Source: Heliomicrobium modesticaldum Ice1 (GTDB lineage Bacteria; Bacillota; Desulfitobacteriia; Heliobacteriales; Heliobacteriaceae). Taken from it: a stretch of 64,000 bases of DNA. Location of the stretch: positions 909,501-973,500 of the forward strand of contig NC_010337.2 in the NCBI RefSeq assembly GCF_000019165.1, written 5' to 3'. Both the position numbers and the translations under genes were made by a program. Shown piece by piece: positions 45,107-54,091 of this stretch (positions are counted from its first letter, which is position 1; each line of letters opens with the position of its first letter). The notes beneath the pieces are model-generated. The model was not told the DNA's origin. It was given only the letters and a program-made list of their open reading frames with translations, and made no database searches.

Positions 45107-47826
45107 CATTCTTCCTCCCGCGCGATGCATTTGGCCGGGCACTTCTGGGCGCAGGCGCCGCAGGCGATACAGCGATTCTTGTCGATGACGAAGGGCCTCT
45201 TGCGGACCTCGCCGCTGATCGCCTCGACGGGGCAGAGGCGGACGCAGAGGCCGCAGCGGCGGCATTTTTCTTCGTCAATGCGGAATTTTCCCTTCGGTCG
45301 TAAGGCGGCGCAGACGCCGGCGGGACAGCGCTTATGATTGATGTGGGCCTCGTACTCATGGCGGAAGTAGCGCAGGGTGCTGAGGACGAGGTTAGGCGCC
45401 GTCTGACCGAGGCCGCAGAGGGAGGCCTCGCGGATGTCGCGGCCCAGCTCTTCGAGCCGCTCCAGGTCTTTTGGCTCGCCTTTACCCTCGGTGATGCCGG
45501 TGATGATCTCCAGGAGGCGGCGTGTGCCGATGCGGCAGGGGGTGCACTTGCCGCAGGACTCGTCTTGGGTGAATTCGAGGTAAAAGCGGGCGATGTCGAC
45601 CATGCAGTCCGACTCATCCATGACGATCAGGCCGCCGGAGCCCATCATGGAGCCGACGGCGATCAGGCTGTCATAGTCGATGGGCGTGTCCAGGTACTCT
45701 GCCGGCAGGCAGCCGCCCGAGGGGCCGCCCGTCTGGACGGCCTTGAAGGCCTTGCCGCCGGGGATGCCGCCGCCGATGTCGTAGATGATCGTCCGCAGCG
45801 TCGTGCCCATGGGCACCTCGATGAGGCCCGTGTTGTTGATCTTGCCGGCCAGGGAAAAGATCTTCGTCCCCTTGCTCCGTTCGGTCCCCATGGCCGCATA
45901 CCAGGCAGCGCCGTTGACGATGATCTGGGGGATGTTGGCATAGGTCTCCACATTGTTGAGCAGCGTCGGTTTGCCCCAGAGGCCGCTCAAGGCCGGGTAG
46001 GGCGGACGGGCCCTCGGCTCGCCCCGTTTGCCGCTGACTGAGTGCAAGAGGGCTGTCTCCTCGCCGCAAACGAAGGCGCCGGCGCCGAGGCGCAGGTCGA
46101 TGTCAAAAGAAAATCCTGTGCCCAGGATGTCTTCGCCGAGCAGCCCTGCCTGGCGGGCCTGTGCGATGGCTACCTCCAGCCGGTGGACGGCGACGGGGTA
46201 CTCGGCGCGAACGTAGATATAACCCTGGCGGGCACCGATGGCGTATCCGGCGATGGCCATCGCCTCCAGGACAGCGTGGGGGTCGCCCTCTAAGATGGAG
46301 CGGTCCATGAAGGCGCCGGGGTCGCCTTCGTCAGCGTTGCAGACGACATACTTGGGCGTATCGGGCGCTGCGGCGGTAAAAGCCCACTTGCGGCCCGTCA
46401 AAAAGCCGGCGCCGCCGCGGCCGCGCAGACCGGACTTCGTCACCTCGTCGACAACCTGGGCCGGCGTCATCGCCGTCAAGGCCTTGGCCAGGCCGCCATA
46501 GCCGCCGCTGGCCAGGTAGTCATCGATGTCTTCGGGGTTGATGACGCCGCAGTTGCGCAGGGCGACGCGGTGCTGGGGATGGAAAAACTCGTTCTCGTCG
46601 ATGCTGTTGCGGGTCGCGCCTTCGGGCGGGTGCTTGTAGAGCAGGCGCTCGATGATCTCTCCTTTGGCGATGTGGCGTTCCACGATCTCCTTGGCGTCAT
46701 CGGGAGCCACCTGGCAGTAAAAGATCCGTTCCGGGTGGATGACGACGACGGGACCGAGTTCGCAAAAACCGAAGCAGCCGGTGGGGACGACGTGCGCCTC
46801 CTTGTCGAGGCCGCAGCGGGTCAGTTCGCTATGTAGGGCCCGGCGGAGTTCGGCGCTGCGCGAGGAGGTGCAACCGGTGCCGGCGCAGAGGAGGATCTGA
46901 TGAGGTATGGATGGCTGATCCGCAGCAGCCCGAGGAATCGGCGCTTTGGAGGTTTGTCCTTCGAAGGTTTGTGCTTCGGAGGTTTGTGCTTCGGAGGTTT
47001 GTCCTTCGAAGGTTTGTGCTTCGGAGGTTTGTGCTTCGGAGGTTTGCCCTTCGGGAGAGGGTGCTTCAAGGATATGTGCTTCGGGAAGCCGCTGGCGGTA
47101 ACGGGCGGCATGGCGCTGGCGGGCAGCCCTTAAGTCTTCGACGGAGCGGATAGGCGTGGCAATGACGGGTGCTTCGAGGAAACTTTCAGACGATGTATCG
47201 GTAAGCTCCCCACAGGCTTCACGGTCGCTGCTCTCCTCCGCGTTGTTTGACTCCCTTCGCCGACGGCAGGCACAACCCGATTCTTCACTTGCCTTCTCTG
47301 CCGCCGTAGGTACGTTCTGTTCGTCCTTTCGATTCCGGTAGCCATCGAGCAGGGCCGGCACGTCGGCGGCTTTCATGCGGCCGTGAACTTCGCCGTCGAT
47401 GACGATGGCTGGCGCGAGACCGCAGGCGCCGACGCAGCGTGTGTCGGTCAGGGTGAACATCCCATCAGCCGTCGTCTGTCCCAGGTCGATGCTCAATTCC
47501 TTTTTTATGGCAGTCAGCACCTCTGGGGCGCCTTTGACGTAGCAAGCCGTGCCCATGCAGACGCTGACTGTGTGCTTCCCTTTCGGCTGCCGGCTAAAGA
47601 GGCTGTAAAAACTGACCACGCCCGCCACCTCACTGACCGGCAGGTCCATTCGTTCGGCAATATGGCACTGCACCGCCTCCGGAAGGTACCCGAAGATCTC
47701 CTGGGCCTTATGCAAAAGGCGGATCAACTGGCCGGGACTGTCTTTGTACCGGTCGATGACCTCATCCAGCAACCGCATCTTTTCGCGGACTTGGTCATCC
47801 CCTTGCTCCAGCGGTGATCGGATCAT
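45106..47826 (-). CDS. fused NuoE-NuoF subunit (HndA+HndC type) of the hydrogenase complex
   Basis: 906 residues in one uninterrupted frame. Residues 1-165 are a NuoE/HndA domain with 2Fe-2S Cys90, 95, 131 and 135. About 150 residues of low-complexity linker follow, including pentapeptide repeats (EAQTS/EGQTS). Then comes a thioredoxin-like 2Fe-2S domain (CAGTGCTSSRSAELRRAL, PTGCFGFCELGP), the NuoF FMN/NADH domain (LRGRGGAGFLTGRKW, GAGAFVCGEETAL), the cluster motif ESCGKCTPCRIGTRR, and two C-terminal 4Fe-4S motifs. Relatives encode NuoE and NuoF separately. A GGAAAGGAG site precedes the ATG. Confidence 0.9.
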   Translation of the reverse strand: MIRSPLEQGDDQVREKMRLLDEVIDRYKDSPGQLIRLLHKAQEIFGYLPEAVQCHIAERMDLPVSEVAGVVSFYSLFSRQPKGKHTVSVCMGTACYVKGAPEVLTAIKKELSIDLGQTTADGMFTLTDTRCVGACGLAPAIVIDGEVHGRMKAADVPALLDGYRNRKDEQNVPTAAEKASEESGCACRRRRESNNAEESSDREACGELTDTSSESFLEAPVIATPIRSVEDLRAARQRHAARYRQRLPEAHILEAPSPEGQTSEAQTSEAQTFEGQTSEAQTSEAQTFEGQTSKAPIPRAAADQPSIPHQILLCAGTGCTSSRSAELRRALHSELTRCGLDKEAHVVPTGCFGFCELGPVVVIHPERIFYCQVAPDDAKEIVERHIAKGEIIERLLYKHPPEGATRNSIDENEFFHPQHRVALRNCGVINPEDIDDYLASGGYGGLAKALTAMTPAQVVDEVTKSGLRGRGGAGFLTGRKWAFTAAAPDTPKYVVCNADEGDPGAFMDRSILEGDPHAVLEAMAIAGYAIGARQGYIYVRAEYPVAVHRLEVAIAQARQAGLLGEDILGTGFSFDIDLRLGAGAFVCGEETALLHSVSGKRGEPRARPPYPALSGLWGKPTLLNNVETYANIPQIIVNGAAWYAAMGTERSKGTKIFSLAGKINNTGLIEVPMGTTLRTIIYDIGGGIPGGKAFKAVQTGGPSGGCLPAEYLDTPIDYDSLIAVGSMMGSGGLIVMDESDCMVDIARFYLEFTQDESCGKCTPCRIGTRRLLEIITGITEGKGEPKDLERLEELGRDIREASLCGLGQTAPNLVLSTLRYFRHEYEAHINHKRCPAGVCAALRPKGKFRIDEEKCRRCGLCVRLCPVEAISGEVRKRPFVIDKNRCIACGACAQKCPAKCIAREEE
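46951..47055. repeat. 15-bp in-frame repeat in the NuoE-NuoF linker, seven copies
   Basis: Seven consecutive 15-bp units (GGTTTGTGCTTCGGA and variants on the plus strand), with a higher-order pattern of three. Each encodes a pentapeptide such as SEAQT on the minus strand. Confidence 0.95.
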
Positions 47827-47908
47827 CGGCGCGCGCTCCTTTCCGTTCCGAGAAAAGGGTATAGGCTATTCAATACACGTGAATTATATCACTTTTCACA
47901 AGATTTTT

Positions 47909-48841
47909 TTATCCTGAATTGCGCTGTATTTCAGTGAAATCGACTTGCTCTTTCGGCAAAAGACAACCGCCGCAGGGAGTAACCTGAGTCATCGGAGCGT
48001 TCGGAGCATTCAAAAGGGCCGCGGCTTTGGCCTCTTTCCCATCATTATGAACGCCCAGCGCCTCTTCCCGCTTTTTCCTCCAGGCCCGGTGCAGCATCGC
48101 TTGCAGGTTCTCAAAATCCCGCTCATCGAGCGTTTCCAACTGATTCAACTGGTCGCTGATCAATTGAATCGTCTCGTCGCTGAAGGATTCCTCCCGTTTT
48201 TTCGGCCGCCGAATGAACAGCGCCGACAATGACGCTGTGACGGTGCCGATGACGCCGATGCCTGTGATCATCAGCAGACCCGCCAGCATGCGCCCCTCCA
48301 CCGTCACCGGCGAGATGTCGCCGTAGCCGACGGTAGTGATCGTGACGAGGGACCACCAGAGGGCGTCGCCGAAGTCGCGGATGTTCGGGTTATGTCCCTT
48401 TTCAAACATCAACACGCCGCCGGCGCCGGAGCAGACGAGGGCGATGAAGATCAGCAGGCCGTAGGTGACGCTGTTCTCCACCCGGTGCCGGTCAAAACGG
48501 CGGGCCACATACTGAAAGAGCACAAAGAGCCGGACGAGGCGGAGGAGCCGCAGCGACTGGAAAAAGGTCGAAAAGGGGATTATGGCGATCAATTCGATGA
48601 TATTTGACTTGAAAAAAGACCACTTATTGTCGGCTAAGTAGAAGCGGGCGAAATAGTCGAAGGTGAAGATGCCAAGGACGGTGTCATCCACCCATTGCAG
48701 CGCCACAGCGTGGTCCTTTCCCAATTCGGAGTGCTGGAGAATGAGGGCGGCTGACGCGATCAGGGCCAGAAATCCCATCAAGTACTCCCAGGCCGGCGCG
48801 CTTGTGATTTTTTCTACGGTAGCCCCGATCCCCTTCCGCAT
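47909..48841 (-). CDS. voltage-sensor-type potassium channel (Kch family)
   Basis: 310 residues. Four N-terminal spans, the fourth Arg-rich (LRLLRLVRLFVLF), are followed by the pore with selectivity filter TVGYGD and a cytoplasmic helical tail. The tail ends with CGGCLLPKEQVD. Bacterial relatives are six-span potassium channels. I chose ATG 48841 because GGTGGAGGG lies immediately upstream. It lies 82 bases after the hydrogenase operon's first start in the opposite-end sense, i.e. upstream of it on the same strand. Confidence 0.87.
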   Translation of the reverse strand: MRKGIGATVEKITSAPAWEYLMGFLALIASAALILQHSELGKDHAVALQWVDDTVLGIFTFDYFARFYLADNKWSFFKSNIIELIAIIPFSTFFQSLRLLRLVRLFVLFQYVARRFDRHRVENSVTYGLLIFIALVCSGAGGVLMFEKGHNPNIRDFGDALWWSLVTITTVGYGDISPVTVEGRMLAGLLMITGIGVIGTVTASLSALFIRRPKKREESFSDETIQLISDQLNQLETLDERDFENLQAMLHRAWRKKREEALGVHNDGKEAKAAALLNAPNAPMTQVTPCGGCLLPKEQVDFTEIQRNSG

Positions 48842-49007
48842 GAATCCCTCCACCAACCTTTCCCATCAGACCGACGCTGTTCTGTTACCCTGAGCCGGTC
48901 GTCGTTTCAGATGCGTCATAAAGCCGCTCCCCTGGCTGCCCCTACAGGCCGTTGCCCCATTTGCCCTAACCAACCATTCCCTTGCGTTCAACCGTTCCCT
49001 TGAGATG

Positions 49008-50147
49008 TTATGCCCTGCCGTCATAGAGTGTACGCAGCAATAGCGCCATTTCAGCTTTGCTCACCGCCACAGGGTTGACCCGTGTCGAGCCCTTCATCGC
49101 ATTGTCAACAAGTTCGTCAAAGCCAGCCTCAAAATCCTGCGCCGCCAGCCCCGCTTCCCGGAAAGAAGCGGGAATGTTGAGCAGCGCCTTCAGCCGCTCT
49201 ACGGCTTCGACAAAATCGGACTCGCCGACGCTGCGGGCCAGCCGCTTAAGCCGCAGATTCACCTCACCGTCGCGGCGGTTGAAGCGGAGTACTTGAGGAA
49301 GTACAATGGCGTTGATCAACCCGTGGCCGAGGCCAAACTGCCCGCCCACGGCATGGGCGATGCCGTGGGCCATGCCGAGCCCCACATGGCTGAAGGCCAG
49401 ACCCGCCATGCACTGGTAGATATGCATGTTTTCACGGCTTTCCGCTGAACGATCCAGGTAGGAAGCGGGCAGGTTGGCAAAGATCCCTTCGACGGCGCCG
49501 CGGGCCAGGGGCTCCATGAAGGCGTCCATGCGCCGATTGATGTAGCACTCGACGGCATGGATCAGGGCGTCCATGCCCGTCTCGGCGACGATGTTCGGCG
49601 GCATGGTCAAGGTCAGGTCGGGATCCAAAATGGCCACATCGGGGATCATGGCTGTCGCTTTGAGGCCGATCTTCAGGTTCTGTTCCCGGAAGGTGATGAC
49701 AGCCGCCTTGGTCACCTCGCTGCCCGTCCCTGACGTAGACGGCGCGGCCACAAAGGTGAGCTTCTGCCGCCGCTCCGGCAATTCCCGGGTCAGGACGTTG
49801 GCGAAGTCGAGTTCCGGGTATTCGTAGAACAGGGCCATCGCCTTGGCCGCGTCGAGAGGCGAGCCGCCGCCGACCGCCACGAGCAGGTCGGGGCCGAAGG
49901 CGCGCATCTGCGCCACTCCCGCCTCCACCGCCGCCGTATCGGGGTTGGCGCCGATGCCGCCATGGACGAGGGTGTCACAACCCTTTTCCCGGAGCATGGC
50001 TTCGATCTTTGGGATGATCCCGTTAGCGAACATGGACCGGCCGCCGGTGACGATGAAGGCTTTCTTCGCCGGCAATGTCGCCATATACCCGATGGAACCC
50101 CGGCCGGTGACGATCGCCTGACCGCCGAGGACGATCTTGTTAAACAT
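49008..50147 (-). CDS. iron-containing alcohol dehydrogenase
   Basis: 379 residues of the group III Fe-ADH family. NAD(P)-binding VAVGGGSPLDAAKAMAL, then PSTSGTGSEVT and the metal-binding His/Asp segments GMDALIHAVECY and FSHVGLGMAHGIAHAVGGQFGLGHG. It reduces aldehydes or oxidises alcohols in fermentation; the substrate is unknown. GGGGG lies 11 bases before the ATG. It stands alone. Confidence 0.92.
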   Translation of the reverse strand: MFNKIVLGGQAIVTGRGSIGYMATLPAKKAFIVTGGRSMFANGIIPKIEAMLREKGCDTLVHGGIGANPDTAAVEAGVAQMRAFGPDLLVAVGGGSPLDAAKAMALFYEYPELDFANVLTRELPERRQKLTFVAAPSTSGTGSEVTKAAVITFREQNLKIGLKATAMIPDVAILDPDLTLTMPPNIVAETGMDALIHAVECYINRRMDAFMEPLARGAVEGIFANLPASYLDRSAESRENMHIYQCMAGLAFSHVGLGMAHGIAHAVGGQFGLGHGLINAIVLPQVLRFNRRDGEVNLRLKRLARSVGESDFVEAVERLKALLNIPASFREAGLAAQDFEAGFDELVDNAMKGSTRVNPVAVSKAEMALLLRTLYDGRA

Positions 50148-50328
50148 AAAATGACAACCCCCTGTGACTTCTTGTCAGCTCTGATTCCCCAACTGAATCG
50201 GTTCCTTCTTTTTGTCTGTCCCTTCCCCTCAGTTACTCTTCCGCTGCCGGACGTATGTTTTCATAATACATAATGGATGAAAAATTTCGCAATCACAAGG
50301 ATGCGCTTTTTATTTCCTGCCTCCTGAC

Positions 50329-50374
50329 AAAAAAGAAGAGGTCTCCCTTCCGGCAGGATTCCTCCCTTTTTTCG
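50329..50374 (-). terminator. possible terminator after thyX
   Basis: On the minus strand AAAAGGGAGG and CCTCTTCTTTT pair imperfectly around a GC-rich loop, followed by TTTTT. It lies 54 bases past the thyX stop. Confidence 0.35.
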
Positions 50375-50427
50375 TCTTAACGATGCCGCCTTGAATGCCT
50401 ATGATTTCAGCAGCGATGTCACCGACG

Positions 50428-51765
50428 CTATCTGTCGACCGATAGATACCGCGCCTTCACTTCCGCTTGCCGCCCACAACTCAGCTTCCCCTCCCGGCAC
50501 TTGCCGAGCACGCAGGATGGCAGCGCCTTTTCGTAGAGCACAGGGGACAGGGAGCGCAACAGCTGCAGCTTTTTGAACGCCAGTTCCCGGATCTCCCACT
50601 GGGCGTTCATGCATGTGCGATCGGCCAACATCCCGATGTCGATTCTGGCGTTCGTGGCGATGATCAACTTGATCTGATCGCAGTTGAGGAGCAACGAAAA
50701 GGCCTTCTCGAAACCGTATTTTTGGGCGATCACCCGGCGCCAACCTTTGCATTCCTCGACAAGTTCCATAAACTCCGCGTAAAAAGGCGACTGCCGGATG
50801 CTGTCGGGCACTTTGACAGGCCTGTCGGTGTCTCGGATCAACTCTGCCAGATCCTCCCGATAATTCTGACTGAGCCGGTGCCGCAGTTGTTGATGATAGG
50901 TGACGAGGCTGCACATCATGCCAAAGGTGGTCCTGGCCTGTTCGGCGATGCTCTCGTGACCGTATCCCAGGACGCGCTGCGTCACAGCGCGGGCCTTCGT
51001 CGCCGCCTCGGTTCCGAAGCGCGCCATCTCCTGGGAGGGCGTCTTTTGGGAGGTGCTCGTCAAGGCGCCGAAGCCGACCTTCATGTCCAGGTCAGCAAAG
51101 CAGCTCAGCAAGACGAGGTTGTTTTCTGCATCGATCTTGGCGAGTTCTTCCCGGTGAAAGTCCCGAATCGCCTCTCGCTGGGCGTCACTGTCATACTCCG
51201 CAGGCAGCAACACAGTCAGCGCTTCCGGCAAGAGGGCCGACAGTTCCCTGCGGATCTCAGCAAAAATGGCGCCGTACTTTTTATCGTTGAGCAAGCGAAA
51301 GAGGTCGACCAGCTTATCTCCTGACATGGCCACACTGACGTTGGTTTGCGTGGCCAGCGGCAGGATGTAGCGGGCGTCTTCGATCGGTATGCCGTAGAGG
51401 TAGTTCTCCACTCTCGGCCTGCCCTTGGCGTTCAGGTCCTTGAGTTGGGACATCTTCGTATATAACTGAAAGGCCTTGCCGATGATCTCCTCTGTCTTTT
51501 GCCGGTCTTCCCCCTCCAGGTGGGGGAGGCGGTAAGCGCCGGCATCCATAGTGACATAGCGCTGGCTTTGTTGCACATAGGAGTCTTTCAGTTCGCAGAT
51601 CAAGGTGCTCTGCACCCGGTCGATCCCCTCCAGGGTGAAGGAGATGTTGAGCGTGTTCAAAACCTGTTTCAATGCCAACGCGTCGATGGCTTTGATTTGG
51701 TTTCGCTCCGTCCATTTGACTATCCGGTCCAACCCGGTGGCTTCAAAATTCGCAATGATCATCAC
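50428..51765 (-). CDS. thyX: two-module flavin-dependent thymidylate synthase (ThyX family)
   Basis: 445 residues, twice the usual ThyX length. The N-terminal half has QQSQRYVTM (residues 65-73), the end of the ThyX motif, but no RHR. The C-terminal half has GYGHESIAEQARTTF, then RHRLSQN (295-301), but no SxRY, and later NAQWEIRELA. Each half thus keeps only part of the canonical RHRxxSxxxxSxRY signature. ThyX makes dTMP from dUMP with FAD and folate. A Cys-rich end (SCVLGKCREGKLSC) is extra. No thyA is in the window. The gene begins within the msrB remnant. Confidence 0.85.
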   Translation of the reverse strand: MMIIANFEATGLDRIVKWTERNQIKAIDALALKQVLNTLNISFTLEGIDRVQSTLICELKDSYVQQSQRYVTMDAGAYRLPHLEGEDRQKTEEIIGKAFQLYTKMSQLKDLNAKGRPRVENYLYGIPIEDARYILPLATQTNVSVAMSGDKLVDLFRLLNDKKYGAIFAEIRRELSALLPEALTVLLPAEYDSDAQREAIRDFHREELAKIDAENNLVLLSCFADLDMKVGFGALTSTSQKTPSQEMARFGTEAATKARAVTQRVLGYGHESIAEQARTTFGMMCSLVTYHQQLRHRLSQNYREDLAELIRDTDRPVKVPDSIRQSPFYAEFMELVEECKGWRRVIAQKYGFEKAFSLLLNCDQIKLIIATNARIDIGMLADRTCMNAQWEIRELAFKKLQLLRSLSPVLYEKALPSCVLGKCREGKLSCGRQAEVKARYLSVDR

Positions 51766-51959
51766 AAACCAAACCCCGTTTTCATCTCTTGACTGCCTTG
51801 ACCACAGCTCTCCTGCCGGGATCTCGTTATGGTGTCGTCTTTCTTATCGATGTTCTCTTCATGGAGCGGATGGGTGAAACTGGGCCAGCCGCAGCCGAAA
51901 TCGAACTTGTCTAATAGACAGTTTTTCGTAGGGAAAGACAGCCGGGTCAAAGGTGACAT
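51762..51959 (-). pseudogene. fragment of msrB (methionine-R-sulfoxide reductase)
   Basis: The frame reads NCLLDKFDFGCGWPSFTHP and then LHEENIDKKDDTITRS. This is the N-terminal MsrB segment (normally SxDKFDSGCGWPSF.xPI..EN). The catalytic C-terminal half with RCxN is absent and the frame degenerates into the thyX start. It is a truncated remnant between glnS and thyX. Confidence 0.7.
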
Positions 51960-51965
51960 CTAAGA

Positions 51966-52012
51966 AAAAACCACCACCCCTTGTAGAAAATATCCCTCAG
52001 GTGGTGGCTTTA
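51966..52012 (-). terminator. glnS terminator
   Basis: On the minus strand AAGCCACCACC pairs with GGTGGTGG followed by TTTTTTCTT. It begins six bases after the glnS stop. Confidence 0.85.
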
Positions 52013-52017
52013 CACAA

Positions 52018-53676
52018 CTACTTCGGAAGCTGGAAGGAACTCTTCAGCGAGACGATGTGGTTGAAGACTTTTTTGTCGCCCGTCGTCTGCTTCGGATCGA
52101 CGTTGAAGTAGCCGTGGCGGAAGAACTGGAACTTGTCCTGCCCTCTGGCCTCGGCCATGTTGGGCTCCACGTAGCCTTGCAAAACCTGCAGAGAGTTGGG
52201 ATTGATCCGCTCCAGGAAAGGCTTGTCTTCCCCGGTCGTATCATCTAGGATCAGGGGCTCGAAGAGGCGGAATTCAGCCGGCAACGCCTGGGTGGCCTCG
52301 ACCCAGTGAATCGTCCCTTTTACCTTGCGGCCCTCGAAGCCGGAGCCGCTCTTCGTGGCCGGGTCGTAGGTGCAATGCAGTTCCACGATCCTGCCCTCGG
52401 CGTCTTTGATCACATCGTGGCACTTGATGAAGTAGGCATGTTTCAGCCGCACCTCGTTGCCGGGAAAGAGGCGGAAGTACTTGCTCGGCGGGTTCTCCAT
52501 GAAATCGTCCTGCTCGATGTAGATCTCCCGGGAGAAGGGGATCAGGCGATGGCCCATCTCCGGGTTTTCGGCGTTGTTTTCCGCTTCCAGCATCTCCCTC
52601 TGGCCCTCGGGGTAATTGGTGATGACCACCTTCAAGGGACGCAGCACAGCCATCGTCCGGGGCGCCTTCAACTTCAGGTCCTCACGGATGAAGTGCTCCA
52701 GCATCTTCAAATCGACGGTGCTGTTGGCCTTGGCCACGCCGATCTCGCGGGCAAAAGCGCGGATCGCCTCGGGCGTGTAGCCGCGCCGGCGCAGGCCCGA
52801 GATGGTGGGCATGCGAGGGTCGTCCCAGCCGTCGACGATGGCCTCGTCGACGAGTTTTTTCAGCCAGCGCTTGCTCATGACCGTGTTCGTCAGGTTCAAA
52901 CGGGCGAACTCATACTGGCGGGGGCGGCATTCCATCTCGCACTCCTCGATGACCCAATCGTAGAGAGGGCGGTGATCTTCAAACTCGAGGGTACAGATGG
53001 AGTGGGTGACGCCCTCGAGGGCGTCTTCGAGGGGATGGGCGAAGTCATACATGGGGTAGATGCACCACTTGTCGCCCGTGTTGTGGTGGCTGGCATGGGC
53101 GATGCGGTAGAGGACGGGGTCGCGCATGTTGATGTTGGGCGAGGCCATGTCGATCTTGGCCCGCAACACCTTCTCACCGTCCTTGAACTCGCCCTTGCGC
53201 ATCCGTTCAAAAAGGTCTAGGTTCTCCTCGACGCTCCTGTTGCGGTAGGGGCTCTCTTTGCCCGGCTCAGTCAGGGTGCCACGGGTCTGGCGGATCTCCT
53301 CGGCCGAGAGGTCGTCCACATAGGCCTTGCCCTTTTTGATCAAGATGACGGCCCGGTTATACATCTCGTCAAAATAATCGGAGGCGAAAAAGAGCTTATC
53401 CCACTCAAAGCCGAGCCAGCGCACGTCTTCTTTGATCGACTCGACATACCTCGTATCTTCCTTCAGCGGGTTTGTGTCATCAAAGCGCAGGTGGGTGCGG
53501 CCCTTGAATTCGTCGGCCAGTTCAAAGTTCAGGCAGATCGATTTGGCGTGTCCGATGTGCAGGTAGCCGTTCGGTTCAGGCGGAAAGCGGGTGACGACCT
53601 CCTTGACCCGGCCTGATTCTATATCCTCAAGGATGATGTTTCTGATAAAATTCGGCGGGAGTGACTTGTTATCCAC
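52018..53676 (-). CDS. glnS: glutaminyl-tRNA synthetase
   Basis: 552 residues, class I. HIGH motif in [21 protein letters not shown]-type loop in NTVMSKRWL, and a full C-terminal beta-barrel anticodon domain. The wording follows the bacterial (proteobacterial-type) GlnRS, which most Firmicutes lack because they make Gln-tRNA through Glu-tRNA and GatCAB. A transferred gene is likely. I chose GTG 53676 (reading [14 protein letters not shown]) because AAAGGTGAG lies upstream; the GTG at 53685 falls inside that site. Confidence 0.93.
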   Translation of the reverse strand: MDNKSLPPNFIRNIILEDIESGRVKEVVTRFPPEPNGYLHIGHAKSICLNFELADEFKGRTHLRFDDTNPLKEDTRYVESIKEDVRWLGFEWDKLFFASDYFDEMYNRAVILIKKGKAYVDDLSAEEIRQTRGTLTEPGKESPYRNRSVEENLDLFERMRKGEFKDGEKVLRAKIDMASPNINMRDPVLYRIAHASHHNTGDKWCIYPMYDFAHPLEDALEGVTHSICTLEFEDHRPLYDWVIEECEMECRPRQYEFARLNLTNTVMSKRWLKKLVDEAIVDGWDDPRMPTISGLRRRGYTPEAIRAFAREIGVAKANSTVDLKMLEHFIREDLKLKAPRTMAVLRPLKVVITNYPEGQREMLEAENNAENPEMGHRLIPFSREIYIEQDDFMENPPSKYFRLFPGNEVRLKHAYFIKCHDVIKDAEGRIVELHCTYDPATKSGSGFEGRKVKGTIHWVEATQALPAEFRLFEPLILDDTTGEDKPFLERINPNSLQVLQGYVEPNMAEARGQDKFQFFRHGYFNVDPKQTTGDKKVFNHIVSLKSSFQLPK

Positions 53677-53692
53677 AATGCTCACCTTTCTT

Positions 53693-53722
53693 AAAAAAAT
53701 CCCCCAGTGGATTTTTTTGTTA
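53693..53722. promoter_or_regulatory. A/T-rich hairpin in the glnS leader
   Basis: AAAAAAATCC and GGATTTTTT pair around CCCAGT, just before the glnS ribosome site. It looks like a terminator in either direction, so it may attenuate glnS. Confidence 0.5.
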
Positions 53723-53764
53723 ATCGTTATTCTTCTACAAAATGTAGTTTATCATAACCGTGGT

Positions 53765-53801
53765 CACGCCCAAAGGGTGAAAACAGAGGGCGTGCCTTTT
53801 T
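53765..53801 (+). terminator. plus-strand terminator without an obvious gene upstream
   Basis: CACGCCC and GGGCGTG pair around a 16-base loop, followed by CCTTTTTCC on the plus strand. No plus-strand gene ends before it. The rest of the 406-base divergent region holds the pdxK promoter and the glnS leader. Confidence 0.55.
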
Positions 53802-53897
53802 CCTTTCGGTAGATTAAGGCGCACCGGGGGAAGTCAGGCAAAAGTCTCAGTCCGTCGCCATAGCGCCTTCGCAAAAGGGTTACGCTTGTTTGAACCG

Positions 53898-53925
53898 TTG
53901 TCATTGTTGGAAGGGTTGTTATAAT
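53898..53925 (+). promoter_or_regulatory. sigma-A type promoter of pdxK
   Basis: TTGTCA (53898-53903) and TATAAT (53920-53925) are separated by 16 bases. Transcription from here would give a leader of about 160 bases before the pdxK start. Confidence 0.72.
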
Positions 53926-54091
53926 TGAGGAAGACTGTCTGCCCGTCACAGTAAGGCCCGCCTTTTCCCATCAAAGCATGCCGCCGGATCGCTTAGGTTG
54001 CCGGAGGTGGGCATACTTTACGGCGACAGTCGGGATACCAACGCTAGCGATGAATTCGCCGATTGGCGACAGAAATGAGGAGGAGCATCCC

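Noticed and set aside
45106-47826. The NuoE-NuoF fusion as an assembly artefact
   Set aside because: The frame stays open for 906 codons through a linker whose repeats are multiples of three, and both domains are complete; it still merits resequencing.
53686-53960. T-box riboswitch upstream of glnS
   Set aside because: GGGCGTGACCACGG recalls the T-box core, but it is not AGGGTGGNACCGCG, and I see no stem I specifier loop.
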